A DNA stretch of 64,000 bases, taken from Trachythela sp. YZ-2020. Its lineage: Eukaryota; Cnidaria; Anthozoa; Malacalcyonacea; Clavulariidae. The DNA is taken from assembly GCA_016169945.1 (NCBI GenBank), contig JADLSH010000273.1, positions 2,895,001 to 2,959,000 of the forward strand, written 5' to 3'. This document shows positions 26,167 through 36,408 of the stretch, piece by piece. Position 1 is the stretch's first letter; each line of letters opens with the position of its first letter. The notes under the pieces are model-generated. The model saw nothing but the letters and a program-made list of their open reading frames with translations, ran no database searches and had not been told where the DNA came from. The position numbers were made by a program, and so were the translations under genes.

Positions 26167-27465
26167 AGTAGGTAACCCCCCCCATTCACCGTACAAAGGG
26201 ATGCCGAAAATGACGTCATACCGTCAATGACGTAATGACCGGAAATGCCCGCCCACATTCGGAATTAATGATGTACGTTCATGAATTAATTACCCGCCCA
26301 CATGAATTATTAAGTATGCACGTTCAACTACGTGTATCCGGTTTTAATCAAGATGACGTAATGACATGTTTAGTTATACTTAATGTGCGTTACGCAATTG
26401 TACTATACATGCCTAAGCAACGCTTTTATTCATGCCCTGTTCATAAATATATAGTCTCTCAATTCACTGTACATATTCTGCAGACTGTTCGCTAAATTGT
26501 TCATACTTTTCTTCTTCAGAGAGTCATTATAGGCTTTTAGCCTAGCATGTAATGCACGACTTGAAGTAGTGACTTTAAGTGCTTCACAGTCAAGTATTAA
26601 CCATGCTAAAGTTTGTTGTTTTTTCGATGACGATAGGCGAATACTTTGTTCGCTCAAGCCACGCTCGAGACCACGTTTGCTTATTCTTAGTTGAGATTTT
26701 ATTTGGCCAAGTGTAAACAGGTCTTTCTTGCCGATCATTGTAAACGATTATCCATGTTGTCTTGAAGCTATATGTACAGTAACTATGCTAAAGACTTCTG
26801 ATCTTACTCACACTAATGAGAACACAACACTAAGGCTATATGCACAGGTTGTTGCTCGCGATGTTGAAAATTGATACACATGAAATACTTTGATAATCAC
26901 GCATTGATCAAGCCAATAGTGATTTCCACTGACTAAGTTTATTGCTAGCTTACTTAGCTGTGAGATACAAAGGATTTGAATAATTTTTGACAGCTAATTG
27001 GAATATAAAATAATGATTTCGACTTAGCAGCATGGTCTAAGAAACATTTGATCTGTGCACACATATTTTGTTAGTCAAAAACTCATCCTCAAAATATACA
27101 CCTAGTTAGCACTGACAAGGCCTTTTATTATGACATTACAAAATCGTCTCTCTCTCTCTTTTTGCGATAAAAATGTGGACATGTTTGTGAGGCACTTATT
27201 GCTGATTTTTGACGCGCTATAGCGATGTTTACTATAGATGCTTATTGATTTTTACTCTGGCATGCTGTGTTCAATGAGCCGTGCGCGCATAAATTTAGGT
27301 TGATCTATGCACACATATTTTGTTAGTCATTGAGTTACATTTAAGTCTGGGTTTAAATCTTTAAGGGTGATATCACATTGTACAAGTTTTTCTAGCTGTA
27401 CCATTCCTTGGGTATAGCACATACATCCTTCTTAAATTCCATCGCCTTTCGCATTTTCCCCGCGC
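26167..27465 (+). repeat. Left arm of the palindromic element
   Basis: It matches the reverse complement of 29163-30461 from AGTAGGTAACC through CGATGGAATTCAAG-type sequence. It includes a 102-codon ORF on the minus strand. Confidence 0.8.
26430..26738 (-). CDS. 102-aa ORF in the left arm of the palindromic element
   Basis: It begins MIGKKDLFTLGQIKSQLR and is rich in basic and polar helical residues (SKRGLERGLSEQSIRLSS). The right arm carries the same ORF at 29891, with the same start but a different, shorter end. No family is recognised. It may be a remnant of a helix-turn-helix protein, or just an open frame kept by arm homogenisation. Confidence 0.35.
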   Translation of the reverse strand: MIGKKDLFTLGQIKSQLRISKRGLERGLSEQSIRLSSSKKQQTLAWLILDCEALKVTTSSRALHARLKAYNDSLKKKSMNNLANSLQNMYSELRDYIFMNRA

Positions 27466-29170
27466 GCCTTCGCATTGCTCATTTTTTCGCATGCGTCCTC
27501 GCATTGAGGCTTTGTGGCCCCATGCCTTTCGGCATTTTGCTTCGCTTTCTTCGCATTTTGCCTGCGTGCCTCGCATTGGCGTCTTCTGCGCCTGGGATGG
27601 CCCGAGTATCTCTACTTCAGCTACCACTTATAGTCCTAAGTGACAATACTAAGTTCTCACGAGTTCCGGCAAAGATATCGTTGAGACATGTTTTTCTAGT
27701 TGTAACATTCTTTCGCATACAGCACACATCCTCTTGAATCCATCGCCTTCGCATTTCCGCTGTCTCGCATTCTGTTTATGCGTCTTCGCATTAAGGCCTT
27801 TGATAAAAGCCCTATGCGCTGCATTTTGCTTCGCACTTGCTCCCGCCACATGTCTTCGCATTGCGTCTTCTTCAGTTCTCGATGGCCCGAGACCAGCCTT
27901 CTCCAGTTACCATTTATAGTTCTAAGCCAGTATTTGCTCATGCGTCTCAGCATTATGCCCTTTGTGGTCTGAAGCCTGGAATATGCTTCAGCCCAGCTTG
28001 ACACTTATGAAGCTAAGTTCCCATTCTGTTTATGCAGTACTGCATTAAGGCCTTGTATTCTATAAACTTCGTATTTTTTTATGCCCATGCGGGTCTGTAC
28101 TGCCCATGTCAGCACAGGCCTTGTGTCCACACTCGCATTAAGCCCTGCTCTGCGTCTCGCATTAAGTTCGCCTACTATACATTTTGCCTGCATTCGCATT
28201 TACTTCGCATAGTTCATTTATGTTCATGCGTCTCGCATACTTCGCATTCTGTTCGCATTTACTTCGCATTCTGCTCATGCTTCGCATTTCAGAAACATAT
28301 ACGCCCATGCGCCACGCATCCCTTTTTCCTTAGAGCAGATCTTGCCCGAGTCGCTAGACAATTCGGGCGAACTGGAATTAGCATTGAACGTGATCAGATA
28401 GTACACACGCGCATTCCGCCGACGTCCTGCAAGACTGTTCCATGGCAAGACCTATACATTTTGTCAAAATTCGTAACCCGGGACCCCGGACGTCGGCGGA
28501 ATGCGCATGTGTACTGTCTAATCACGTTCAAACTAGTTCGCCCGAATTGTCCCACAAGCGAATCGGGCTTCGGGAAACAAAGGGCCTTAATGCGAAGGCG
28601 CATGGGCGGAACGCGAACGCGCATGAGCAGAATGCGAAGACGCATGAACAGAATGCGAAGTAAATGCGAAGACGCATGAGAAAAATGCGAACTTAATGCG
28701 AAGACGCATGAGCAAAATGCGAACTTAATGCGAAGACGCATGAGCAAAATGCGAACTTAATGCGAAGACGCATGAGCAAAATGCGAAGGTGCATAGGGCC
28801 ACAAAGGCCTTAATCCGAACACGCATAAACAGAATGGGAACTTAAAACTATAAGTGTCAGCTAGGCTGAGATATTCCGGGCTTTCGAACCACAAAGGGCC
28901 TTAATGCGAAGGCGCATGAGCAGAATGCGAAGACGCATGAACAGAATGCGAAGCAAAATGCGAAGGCGCATAGGGCCACAAAGGGCTTAATGCGAAGACG
29001 CATAAACAGAATGCGAACTTAGGACTAAAAGTGGTAGCTAGGCTGAGATACTCCGGGCCATCGAGCTACGAAGGGCCTTAATGCGAAGACGCATGAGCAA
29101 AATGCGAAGAATGCGAAGCAAAATGCGCATAGGCCACAAAGCCTTAATGCGAGGACGCATGGAGAAAAAT
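27440..29170. repeat. Central inverted arrays of GCGAAGACGCAT units
   Basis: On the right half a 32-bp unit (AATGCGAAGACGCATGAGC followed by AAAATGCGAACTT) repeats clearly at about 28670-28790. The left half carries degenerate inverted counterparts (ATGCGTCTTCGCATT). A separate palindrome around 28337-28570 (CATTCCGCCGACGTCC / GGACGTCGGCGGAATG) sits at the centre. ORFs called here follow the repeats and are not credible genes. Confidence 0.75.
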
Positions 29171-30461
29171 ACGAAGGCGATGGAATTCAAGAAGGATGTG
29201 CTATGCAAAAGGAATGGTACAGCTAGAAAACTTGTACAATGTATGATATCACCCTTAAAGGATTCGTGAACTTAGTATTGTCAATGACTAACAAAATATG
29301 TGTGCATAGATCAACCTAAATTTATGAGCGCACGGCTCATTGAACACAGCATGCCAGAGCAAAAATCAGTAAGCATCTATAGTAAACATCGCTATAGCGC
29401 GTCAAAAATCAGCAATAAGTGCCTCACAAACATGTCCAGCATTTTTATCGCAAAAGGAGAGAGAGAGACGATTTTGTAATGTCATAATAAAAGGTCTTAT
29501 CAGTGCTAACTAGGTGTATATTTTGAGGATGAGCTTCTGACTAACAAAATATGTGTGCACAGATCAAAATGTCTACTTAGACTCATGCTGCTAAGTCGGA
29601 AATCATTATTTTATATTCCAATTAGCTGTCAAAAATTATTCAAATCCTTTGTATCTCACAGCTAAGTAAGCTAGCACAAACTTAGTCAGTGGGAAATCAC
29701 TATTGGCTTGATCAATGCGTGATTATCAAAGTATTTCATGTGGGGGTATCAATTTTAAACTTCGCGAGCAACAGCCTGTGCATATATAGCCTTAGTGTTG
29801 TGTTCTCATTAGTGTGACTAAGATCAGAAGTCTTCCTAGCATAGTTACTGTACATATAGCTTCAAGACAACATGGATAATCGTTTACCCAATGATCGGCA
29901 AGAAAAAAGACCTGTTTACACTTGGCCAAATAAAATCTGAACTAAGAATAAGCAAACGTGGTCTCGAGCGTGGCTTGAGCGAACAAAGTATTCGCCTATC
30001 GTCATCGAAAAAACAACAAACATTAGCATGGTTAATACTTGGCTGTGAAGCACTTAAAGTCACTACTTCAAGTCGTACATTACATGCTAGGCTAAAAGCC
30101 TATAATGACTTCAAGAATAGAGTATGAATTAATTTGGCGAACAGTCTTCAGAATATGTACAGTGAATTGAGAGACTATATATTTATGAACAGGGCATGAA
30201 TAAAAGCGTTGCTTAGGCATGTATAGTACAATTACGTAACGCACACTAAATATAACTAAACATGTCATTACGTCATCTTGATTAAAACCGGATACACGTA
30301 GTTGAACGTGCATACTTAATAATTCATGTGGGCGGGTAATTAATTCATGAACGTACATCATTAATTCCGAATGTGGGCGGGTATTTCCGGTCATTACGTC
30401 ATTGGCGGTATGACGTCATTGTCGGCATCCCTTTGTACGGTGAATGGGGGGGTTACCTACT
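29163..30461 (-). repeat. Right arm of the palindromic element
   Basis: It is the inverted counterpart of 26167-27465. It contains a related 78-codon ORF at 29891-30127 on the plus strand. Confidence 0.8.
29891..30127 (+). CDS. 78-aa ORF in the right arm (counterpart of 26430-26738)
   Basis: It starts MIGKKKDLFTLGQIKSELR and matches the left-arm ORF through LKAYND, then diverges and stops. The product is unknown. Confidence 0.35.
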   Translation: MIGKKKDLFTLGQIKSELRISKRGLERGLSEQSIRLSSSKKQQTLAWLILGCEALKVTTSSRTLHARLKAYNDFKNRV

Positions 30462-30857
30462 TACGAAACGCAAAGAGTGCTCGACAACATATAGAGCAAA
30501 TTATAGATTTTCGCTTACCTCAAAACTTGTCTGCAACAGGCTGTTTCATCTGTAAAATGACCGCTTATATGCTTCCTGCCGGAGCGTGGGGGTGTATGTG
30601 GGAGACAATGTTTGCATTCATGGCATGATTCTTTTGCAGATGAAACAGCCTGTTGCAGACAGGTTTTGAGGTAAGGGAAAAAATATATATATATACTCGG
30701 ACACATGCGCATCCAGACATGCGTGAAGTATATCTTGGGGCCAGAGTGCTCATACGACCACAAGGGAAGTGAGCTTTATATATATATATATATATTAATT
30801 CAGTTCTTTTGTTAAGAAGAGTCCTTTTGTCTGCCTTAATGATCTGCAGCCTTTCTT

Positions 30858-31319
30858 CTATACAAAGGGGGCATCTTCTTGATCCGTTCCGGAATGCAGG
30901 CGTTTTCTTAATAACAGACCATTTGATGGTAAATTTTTTCTTATTAAATTCCAAATATACTTTGAGAGCTGTGTTTCGTTTTCGTATTTTCCATTTCGGA
31001 AAGATTTCGTGTGGTTTCTGTAGCGTTCCTTAAATTCGTTTGCCGTCGTTCCAATGTAACATTTGGTGACATTCTCAGTCGCTACTTCGGCTTTATAAAT
31101 GATGGACGAGGTCTGGCACTTTTTTTGCAAGGGGCAATCTGCTTTTGCTCTGCAGTTACATTCCTGGTCGTCGGAAGAAGTCCGGTTAAATCTTTTATGA
31201 AGAGGGTGGTTATACTTATTGCCGATGTTGGTTTTCACGCAGCAGTGGGTTAAACCAGATAATATCCTCGATCGCGATCGTTTGCTGTGCGGTGGGTCTG
31301 CCCACCTGAGATGCAGCAA
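30858..31319 (-). pseudogene. GIY-YIG endonuclease fragment of a Penelope-like element (copy 1)
   Basis: The leftward frame has a cysteine cluster (CNCRAKADCPLQKKC) followed by a GIY-YIG-type core: SIIYKAEV, KCYIGTTANEFKERY with the conserved Arg, NHTKSF and LSKYIWNL. In Penelope-like retroelements this domain follows the reverse transcriptase and nicks target DNA. The upstream reverse transcriptase is not attached, so this is a truncated copy. An inverted second copy lies at 31590-31905. Confidence 0.72.
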
Positions 31320-31589
31320 TTTCGATCATACCCTCAAGTATAGCGATGCAGACCCACCCACCAGGAAACAAACGATCGCGATCGAGGAATATTATCTGGT
31401 TTAACCCACCTTTAGCAAGAGCGTGAAAACCAACATCTGCAGTAAGTATGACCACTCTCTTCATAAAATATTTAACTGGAACTCAGTCAAAACAGTTACT
31501 GTTGCATGCGAAATATGAAATCCATTATCAGCATACAGTTGCATGCCAAATATGAAATCCATTATCAGCAACCACAACCACATCATCAA

Positions 31590-31905
31590 GTAAACCCCAC
31601 TCCACCAAGCACTCCCTCCGACGACCAGGAATGTAACTGCAGAGCAAAAGCAGATTGCCCCTTGCAAAAAAAGTGCCAGACCTCGTCCATCATTTATAAA
31701 GCCGAAGTAGCGACTGAGAATGTCACCAAATGTTACATTGGAACGACGGCAAACGAATTTAAGTAACGCTACAGAAACCACACGAAATCTTTCCGAGATG
31801 GAAAATACGAAAACGAAACGGAGCTCTCAAAGTATATTTGGAATTTAAAAATAAAAAATTTACCATCAAATGGTCTGTTATTAAGAAAACGCCTGTATTC
31901 TGCAA
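31590..31905 (+). pseudogene. GIY-YIG endonuclease fragment (copy 2, inverted)
   Basis: It repeats the CNCRAKADCPLQKKC and KCYIGTTANEFK sequence of copy 1 on the opposite strand. A TAA stop interrupts it just after NEFK (31762-31764); the homologous frame continues beyond. Copies 1 and 2 face each other around CGATCGCGATCG-containing inverted sequences at 31249-31410. Confidence 0.7.
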
Positions 31906-31986
31906 CAGGCTGTTTCATCTGTAAAAGAATCATGATTCTTTAAAAATCATGATTCTTACTAGAAAAAAGAATCATGATTCTTACTA

Positions 31987-32052
31987 TAGGCATCTTTATT
32001 ACTATTTAGTTTCGTACCACAAGATGTGGCACTCATCAGATAAAATAGGCTA
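31987..32052 (-). ncRNA. Hammerhead ribozyme candidate (minus strand copy)
   Basis: On the minus strand the core CTGATGAG, the TGCCAC-ATCTT-GTGGTA helix II, CGAAAC and the CTA-AA-TAG helix III are all present. A helix I change (TAGCC instead of TAGGC) weakens the distal pairing compared with the plus-strand copy. Confidence 0.6.
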
Positions 32053-32105
32053 ATGACTAGCAGAAAAAACTTTACAGTAGCTATTATTACTTTTCTGCTA
32101 GTCAT

Positions 32106-32171
32106 TAGGCTATTTTATCTGATGAGTGCCACATCTTGTGGTACGAAACTAAATAGTAATAAAGATGCCTA
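32106..32171 (+). ncRNA. Hammerhead ribozyme candidate (plus strand copy)
   Basis: The core CTGATGAG is at 32119-32126 and CGAAAC at 32144-32149. Helix II is GTGCCAC/GTGGTAC with an ATCTT loop and one G-T pair. Helix III is CTA/TAG with an AA loop. Helix I pairs TAGGC-TATTTTAT with ATAAAGATGCCTA (UAGGC and UUUAU paired, an internal mismatch between). Predicted cleavage follows TA at 32158. All invariant core positions are present. Confidence 0.75.
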
Positions 32172-32249
32172 GTAAAATTTGTTGAGTAGTTGAATCTTAA
32201 TATAATTATGCTCTGGATATCCATTGAGCACTCTGCCAAAAGTTTATAT

Positions 32250-32524
32250 AATCAACGAAACCAACATATATATATATATACGTGTAGGTTTAGGTCTACG
32301 AAACGCAAGAGTGCCGACAACATATAGTTAGAGCAAAGTAGATTTTTGTTTTCAAATTTGTCCTGCAACTGGCTGTTTCATGATTCTTTTACAGATGAAA
32401 CAGGCTGTTGTAGACAAGTTTTGAGGTAAGCGAAAATCTATAATTTGCTCTAACTATATGTTGTCGAGCACTCTTTGCGTTTCGTAGACCTAAACCTACA
32501 CGTATATATATATATATATATATA
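32250..32524. repeat. Inverted retroelement terminal sequence with empty insertion site
   Basis: TATATACGTGTAGGTTTAGG at about 32275 and its complement at about 32490 flank an inverted sequence containing GATGAAACAGGCTGTTG. The TACGAA target of the palindromic element appears once, uninterrupted, on each side. Confidence 0.75.
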
Positions 32525-33082
32525 AACATAAATAAATGCAGCATTGTGCAAAAGGTTTATATATAGGTACCCTAGATTATACATCTCAATATACATTGTA
32601 CTTTATCGTTGTATCTTGCGCGAAATTGCACTGTTAATTTCAAGGAGTTATTTTAACTCCGCCATAGGAGTTAAAATTACTCTCTGTGGGAGAGTAAAAA
32701 TTTTGGAGTAAAATCTACTCCAAAAATGGAGTTAAAACTACTCCATTTCGGTACGCATTCCAAAATTTACTCCAGTGGGAGTCATTTTAACTCCACTGAA
32801 GGAGTAAAACTTACTCCAGCAAAGGAGTAGAAATAATGGAGTAATTTTTACTCCTTAATATTACTCTAGGAGTCGTTTTAACTCCTGAATTTTACCACGG
32901 TCAAAGTTATTTAACTCCAACATTATGAGATTCTTTCACTGGGCGTAGGGACTGACGAAGTATTATTATTATTATTATTATTTTAAGTACTGTTATGTAT
33001 TTTAGTATCTATATGGTTTGAATCGGGGGAGTGCCTCGCATGGGACCTCGAGTCCCGTTCGCTCTCTTACCGTTTGGGCTTT

Positions 33083-34280
33083 GTCCAATAAATCAATTAA
33101 ATAAAATAAAATTTAGCTCCGCCAACGTCGCCAAGTGGGAATGACGGAATGCTGTATTATGCATTGGCTTTATACATTCTTTACTGTTAAACCGCGAGCG
33201 GTAATCGAAGCCGGGTCTGTCGAGAATCGCCAGCGTACTTTTCTCGTTATATTCACTCAAAGTCAAAGGATTTATTTACATTTTTGGATTGGATTGATAT
33301 TTTTTCTGCTGAGAAGAATGCTTCCCTCTGTTAACTTGACAAGTGGAAACACTCGTGTCTGCACCAATCAACGCGCTGGGGATGTATCACGTGTTATAGT
33401 AATTTGATTCTATATTCACATCATGCGCCAAATTCGATATTTTTAATATTTTGCTTTCAAAGGTTCAAGGAGAGGAGAGTTTTATCCAAATTTTCTTTTA
33501 TATATATTCACGAAAACTGGACAAATTACATGGACTTTGTTGCGAAGGTATGTTTATTGTTATTTGCTATTTTGTGTACGATTATTTACTCGATAGGTGG
33601 TTATATTTTCTATTGAAGACTGTATACAAATCACTTCGACGCACTGAGGTCAAAATGAAATCGTCTTGAGTTGTATACAGTAAATTTTCGAGTAATTTCT
33701 TCTAGCAGAAGTATATAACTTAGTTTATTGTTTCCCAAATTTTGATTTTGGCAATTGACGGTCTGATTGAGGAGTGCTGCCGCTGCTGTGTAAAGACAAA
33801 CGCGGTTAAAGTGCCTGAAGGTAAGATTTAATATTCCTATGTTTTGTTGCCATTTTAACTTGTATATAAGATTTAGTATTTGTATGGTGAATAGTTAGGT
33901 ATTCAAATTGTTTTATAACCAGTGATCTACTGGGACTAATCTGTATATGTAATAATTTTTAATAGTAGATTATTTTTGCATAAAATTCAAGTTAGTTCAT
34001 TATATATTTGAGAATATTTTAGTAATAACATGACCTTGCTTTATACATGGAGATAGGATTTCCTTTAGCAGGGTTAGTGACCAAGAGAGTCATAGAAAGC
34101 AAGGGTTTACATGATTTAGGGTGATGCTACTGACACAGTTATGTTACCTCGGTTAAGGAAAACACTGCATGGTCACGAAGCATGCTGTATTTGAAAATGA
34201 CATGGCTTAGGTGATATTGCTTAAAATATTCACCAGGTTGATATGCATACCATATTGACATTCATACCAAATATAATATA
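33083..34280. other. Unassigned sequence inside the CACTG element
   Basis: Short ORFs at 33135-33407 and 33404-33669 have no recognisable domain. A TATTATTATTATTATTATT microsatellite lies just to the left, at about 32960. Confidence 0.45.
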
Positions 34281-34375
34281 TGAATTGAAGGGTTTTGTAG
34301 ATGGAAAATAATTGAGTGTAAAGTATATACATTTATTAGACCTAACCAGGAACAGCTGCGAAAAATGCAACTATA

Positions 34376-34453
34376 GATCCCTGGCAGGAATAATTTGAAT
34401 CTGCGGCCCTGTGATTCCGGTGCAGCGCTCTAACCAACTGAGCTACAGAGTCC
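34376..34453 (-). tRNA. tRNA-like sequence, copy 1 (degenerate)
   Basis: It has the A-box TAGCTCAGTTGGTTAGAGC, but the T-arm (B-box) has a small insertion (AATAATTTGAATC). It is probably a pseudo-tRNA of a repeat. Confidence 0.4.
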
Positions 34454-34651
34454 AGTTGTCGAGCTCTGACCACAAGTTCATGTGTATATACTAGGTACTT
34501 CCATGTTAATTTGTGGGTAAATATCTAGATTTGTTGGCATCTCACTCGATAGAATAATAATTGAAGGGTTTTGTAGATGGAAAATTATTGAGTGTAAATT
34601 ATATACATTTATTAGACCTAACCAGGAACAGCTGCGAAAAATGCAACTATA

Positions 34652-34725
34652 GGTCCCTGGCAGGAATTGAACCTGCGGACCTGCGATTCTGGTGCAGCTC
34701 TCTAACCAACTGAGCTACAGAGTCC
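34652..34725 (-). tRNA. tRNA-like sequence, copy 2 (best folded T-arm)
   Basis: The T-arm is perfect (GCAGG-TTCAATT-CCTGC), and the acceptor stem GACTCTG/CAGGGAC has one mismatch. The anticodon loop reads CCAGAAT (AGA at the anticodon), with C instead of U at position 33 and no long variable arm. A functional serine tRNA is therefore unlikely. Confidence 0.45.
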
Positions 34726-34891
34726 AGTTGTCCATTGTATATAATTTACACTCAATAATTTTCCATCTACAAAACCCTTCAATTATTATTCTATCGGGTG
34801 AGATGCCAACAAAATCTAGATATTTACCCACAACTTAACATGGCAGTACCCTAGTATATATACATGAACTTGTGGTTAGAGCTCGACAACT

Positions 34892-34965
34892 GGACTCTGT
34901 AGCTCAGTTGGTTAGAGCGCTGCACCGGAATCGCAGGACCACAGATTCAATTCCTGCCATGGACC
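34892..34965 (+). tRNA. tRNA-like sequence, copy 3
   Basis: Intact A-box and D-arm (GCTC...GAGC). The anticodon-loop sequence is CCGGAAT, and the T-arm has lost pairing (ACAGATTCAATTCC). Confidence 0.4.
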
Positions 34966-35165
34966 TATAGTTGCATTTTTCGCAGCTGTTCCTGGTTAGG
35001 TGTAATAAATTTATATAATTTACACTCAATAATTTTCCATCTACAAAACCCTTCAATTATTATTCTATCGAGTGAGATGCCAACAAAATCTAGATTTTTA
35101 CCCACAACTTAACATGGCAGTACCCTAGTATATATACATGAACTTGTGGTTAGAGCTTGACAACT

Positions 35166-35239
35166 GGACTCTGTAGCTCAGTTGGTTAGAGCGCTGCACC
35201 GGAATCGCAGGGCCGCAAATTCAATTCCTGCCAGGGACC
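35166..35239 (+). tRNA. tRNA-like sequence, copy 4
   Basis: It resembles copy 3 with GCCGCAAATTCAATTCC in the T-arm region. The acceptor-side CCAGGGACC is present. Confidence 0.4.
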
Positions 35240-36408
35240 TATAGTTGCATCATTGAAATCATTGATGTCGGAAACTTATGTGAGGCTTAATCTTCGCAGC
35301 TGCCTTAGCCTGTAAAGCAAGCCCTCATTGAAGCTGAAAGAGTAAACATGAAAGCCGGGTATTACAGGAGACCCTCGTTCCTCTTTCTGCTCCAAGATGG
35401 TCTGCTATGCACGCTACAGCTGGCTCGGCCACTAGATGTCATATGAACTATATGCAGTATCCGGCCGGATAATCAGGTCAGATCTGTTTCAACTATCCGG
35501 TGCATCCCTATTGTCAAAGCCCATGCATGTGTCAGTATAGTTTGTTTAATAAATGTTTGCTGATTCATTAGCTCACAAATCAATATAAGTGCTTGAGATT
35601 TTTCAAATTATTTGTGGCTAACCAGTAATCTTCTGCTGCTGTTTTATTAACCTTATATTTTTTCTTAGGGATTGTTTTAATGGATTCATACAGTAATATC
35701 CTGATGCTGAAGTTGATTGAAGTTTAATACTACCACTATAATCAAGTCAATATCATGGCATCCTACTTCATTGTCAATATTGGAAATGTTATTCATTTGT
35801 TGGAGAACATAATATATGGAATACCAAGCAAAACAAGGAGATGAGTGGCCAACTAGTGGTATACAACTTGTTTAGTACTAAAATTCTACCAATTGACCCA
35901 CATAACATTATGATAATGCTGTGAACACTACAAGCATGTTATAACCATGATATCATTCGAAGAATGATGTCGAGCCTAACAATGTAAATAACTAGAGCAA
36001 ATTGCATGCCTGTTGTGTATATCATATTTTGCTTAGAAAATATATTATTTTGACCTTAAAATGTTTTTATTGATTTCCAAACTTAATTAAGAGCCCTTCC
36101 TTACTCTAATCTATAGGAGTTATTTTGACTCCCAAATTGGAGTAAAGGGAAAAGGTACAGAATGACTCCTTTTTTGGAGTAAACTTTACTCCAGTTTTTT
36201 AACTCCATTTCTGGAGTAATTTTTACTCCATTCTTAGAGTAGTTTTTACTCCTACTGGAGTAAATTTCACTCCACTTGTGGAGTACAATTTACTCCAAAA
36301 TTGGAGTTAAAAAACTGGAGTAAAATTTACTCCAGAAAAGGAGTCATTCTGTACCTTTTTTTTTTACTCCACTTTTGGAGTTAAAATAACTCCTTGAAAT
36401 TAACAGTG

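Larger units (their letters stand above)
26167..30461. mobile_element. 4.3-kb palindromic element with Polinton-type termini (non-autonomous)
   Basis: Both ends read AGTAGGTAACCCCCC in inverted orientation. The flanks are a perfect 6-bp duplication, TACGAA (26161-26166 and 30462-30467). Arms of about 1.3 kb (26167-27465 and 29163-30461) match with few differences. The centre contains 32-bp GCGAAGACGCATGAG-type arrays in inverted orientation. The terminal AGTAGG and the 6-bp duplication equal those of the Polinton at 913-20993. No polymerase, integrase or capsid gene is present. Two related, unoccupied target sequences (TACGAA at 32297-32302, and its complement at 32481-32486) confirm the boundaries. 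Mobilisation by Polinton integrase is inference. Confidence 0.8.
31987..32171. repeat. 185-bp inverted repeat with an 81-bp arm on each side
   Basis: 31987-32067 and 32091-32171 are almost perfect inverted copies separated by 23 bp. Each arm encodes a hammerhead ribozyme core, on opposite strands. One visible difference is in helix I (TAGGC versus TAGCC). Confidence 0.85.
34281..35250. repeat. Palindromic cluster of four tRNA-like repeat units
   Basis: A roughly 260-bp unit (TTGAAGGGTTTTGTAGATGG, tRNA-like box, TTGGCATCTCACTCGATAG) occurs four times: two on the minus strand, then two on the plus strand. Each unit holds one tRNA-like sequence. The order minus-minus-plus-plus can fold into a long cruciform. 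Confidence 0.75.
32629..36408. mobile_element. 3.8-kb element with CACTGTTAATTT ends and ACTCC/GGAGT arrays
   Basis: The left end CACTGTTAATTTCAAGGAGT and the right end ACTCCTTGAAATTAACAGTG are perfect inverted copies, extending through ATTTTAACTCC. Inside each end lies about 280-300 bp of alternating GGAGT and ACTCC motifs (32650-32912 and 36115-36390). No transposase ORF was recognised between them. CACTG-type ends are common among cut-and-paste elements, but no target duplication was clear. It may be one non-autonomous element or two related MITEs. Confidence 0.6.

Noticed and set aside
27373..28763. Several overlapping ORFs in the centre of the palindromic element
   Set aside because: They follow 32-bp and related repeat units and differ on each strand without conserved domains.
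26077..32420. Further hammerhead ribozymes in GATGAAACAGCCTGTTGCAG repeats (26077, 30501, 30624, 31899, 32376)
   Set aside because: These copies lack the CTGATGA core (reading ATGATTC or having a deletion), so they cannot fold the catalytic centre.
34376..35239. Functional serine tRNA genes
   Set aside because: Anticodon-loop position 33 is not U, no long variable arm is present, and three of four T-arms are damaged; they are better explained as parts of a repeat.
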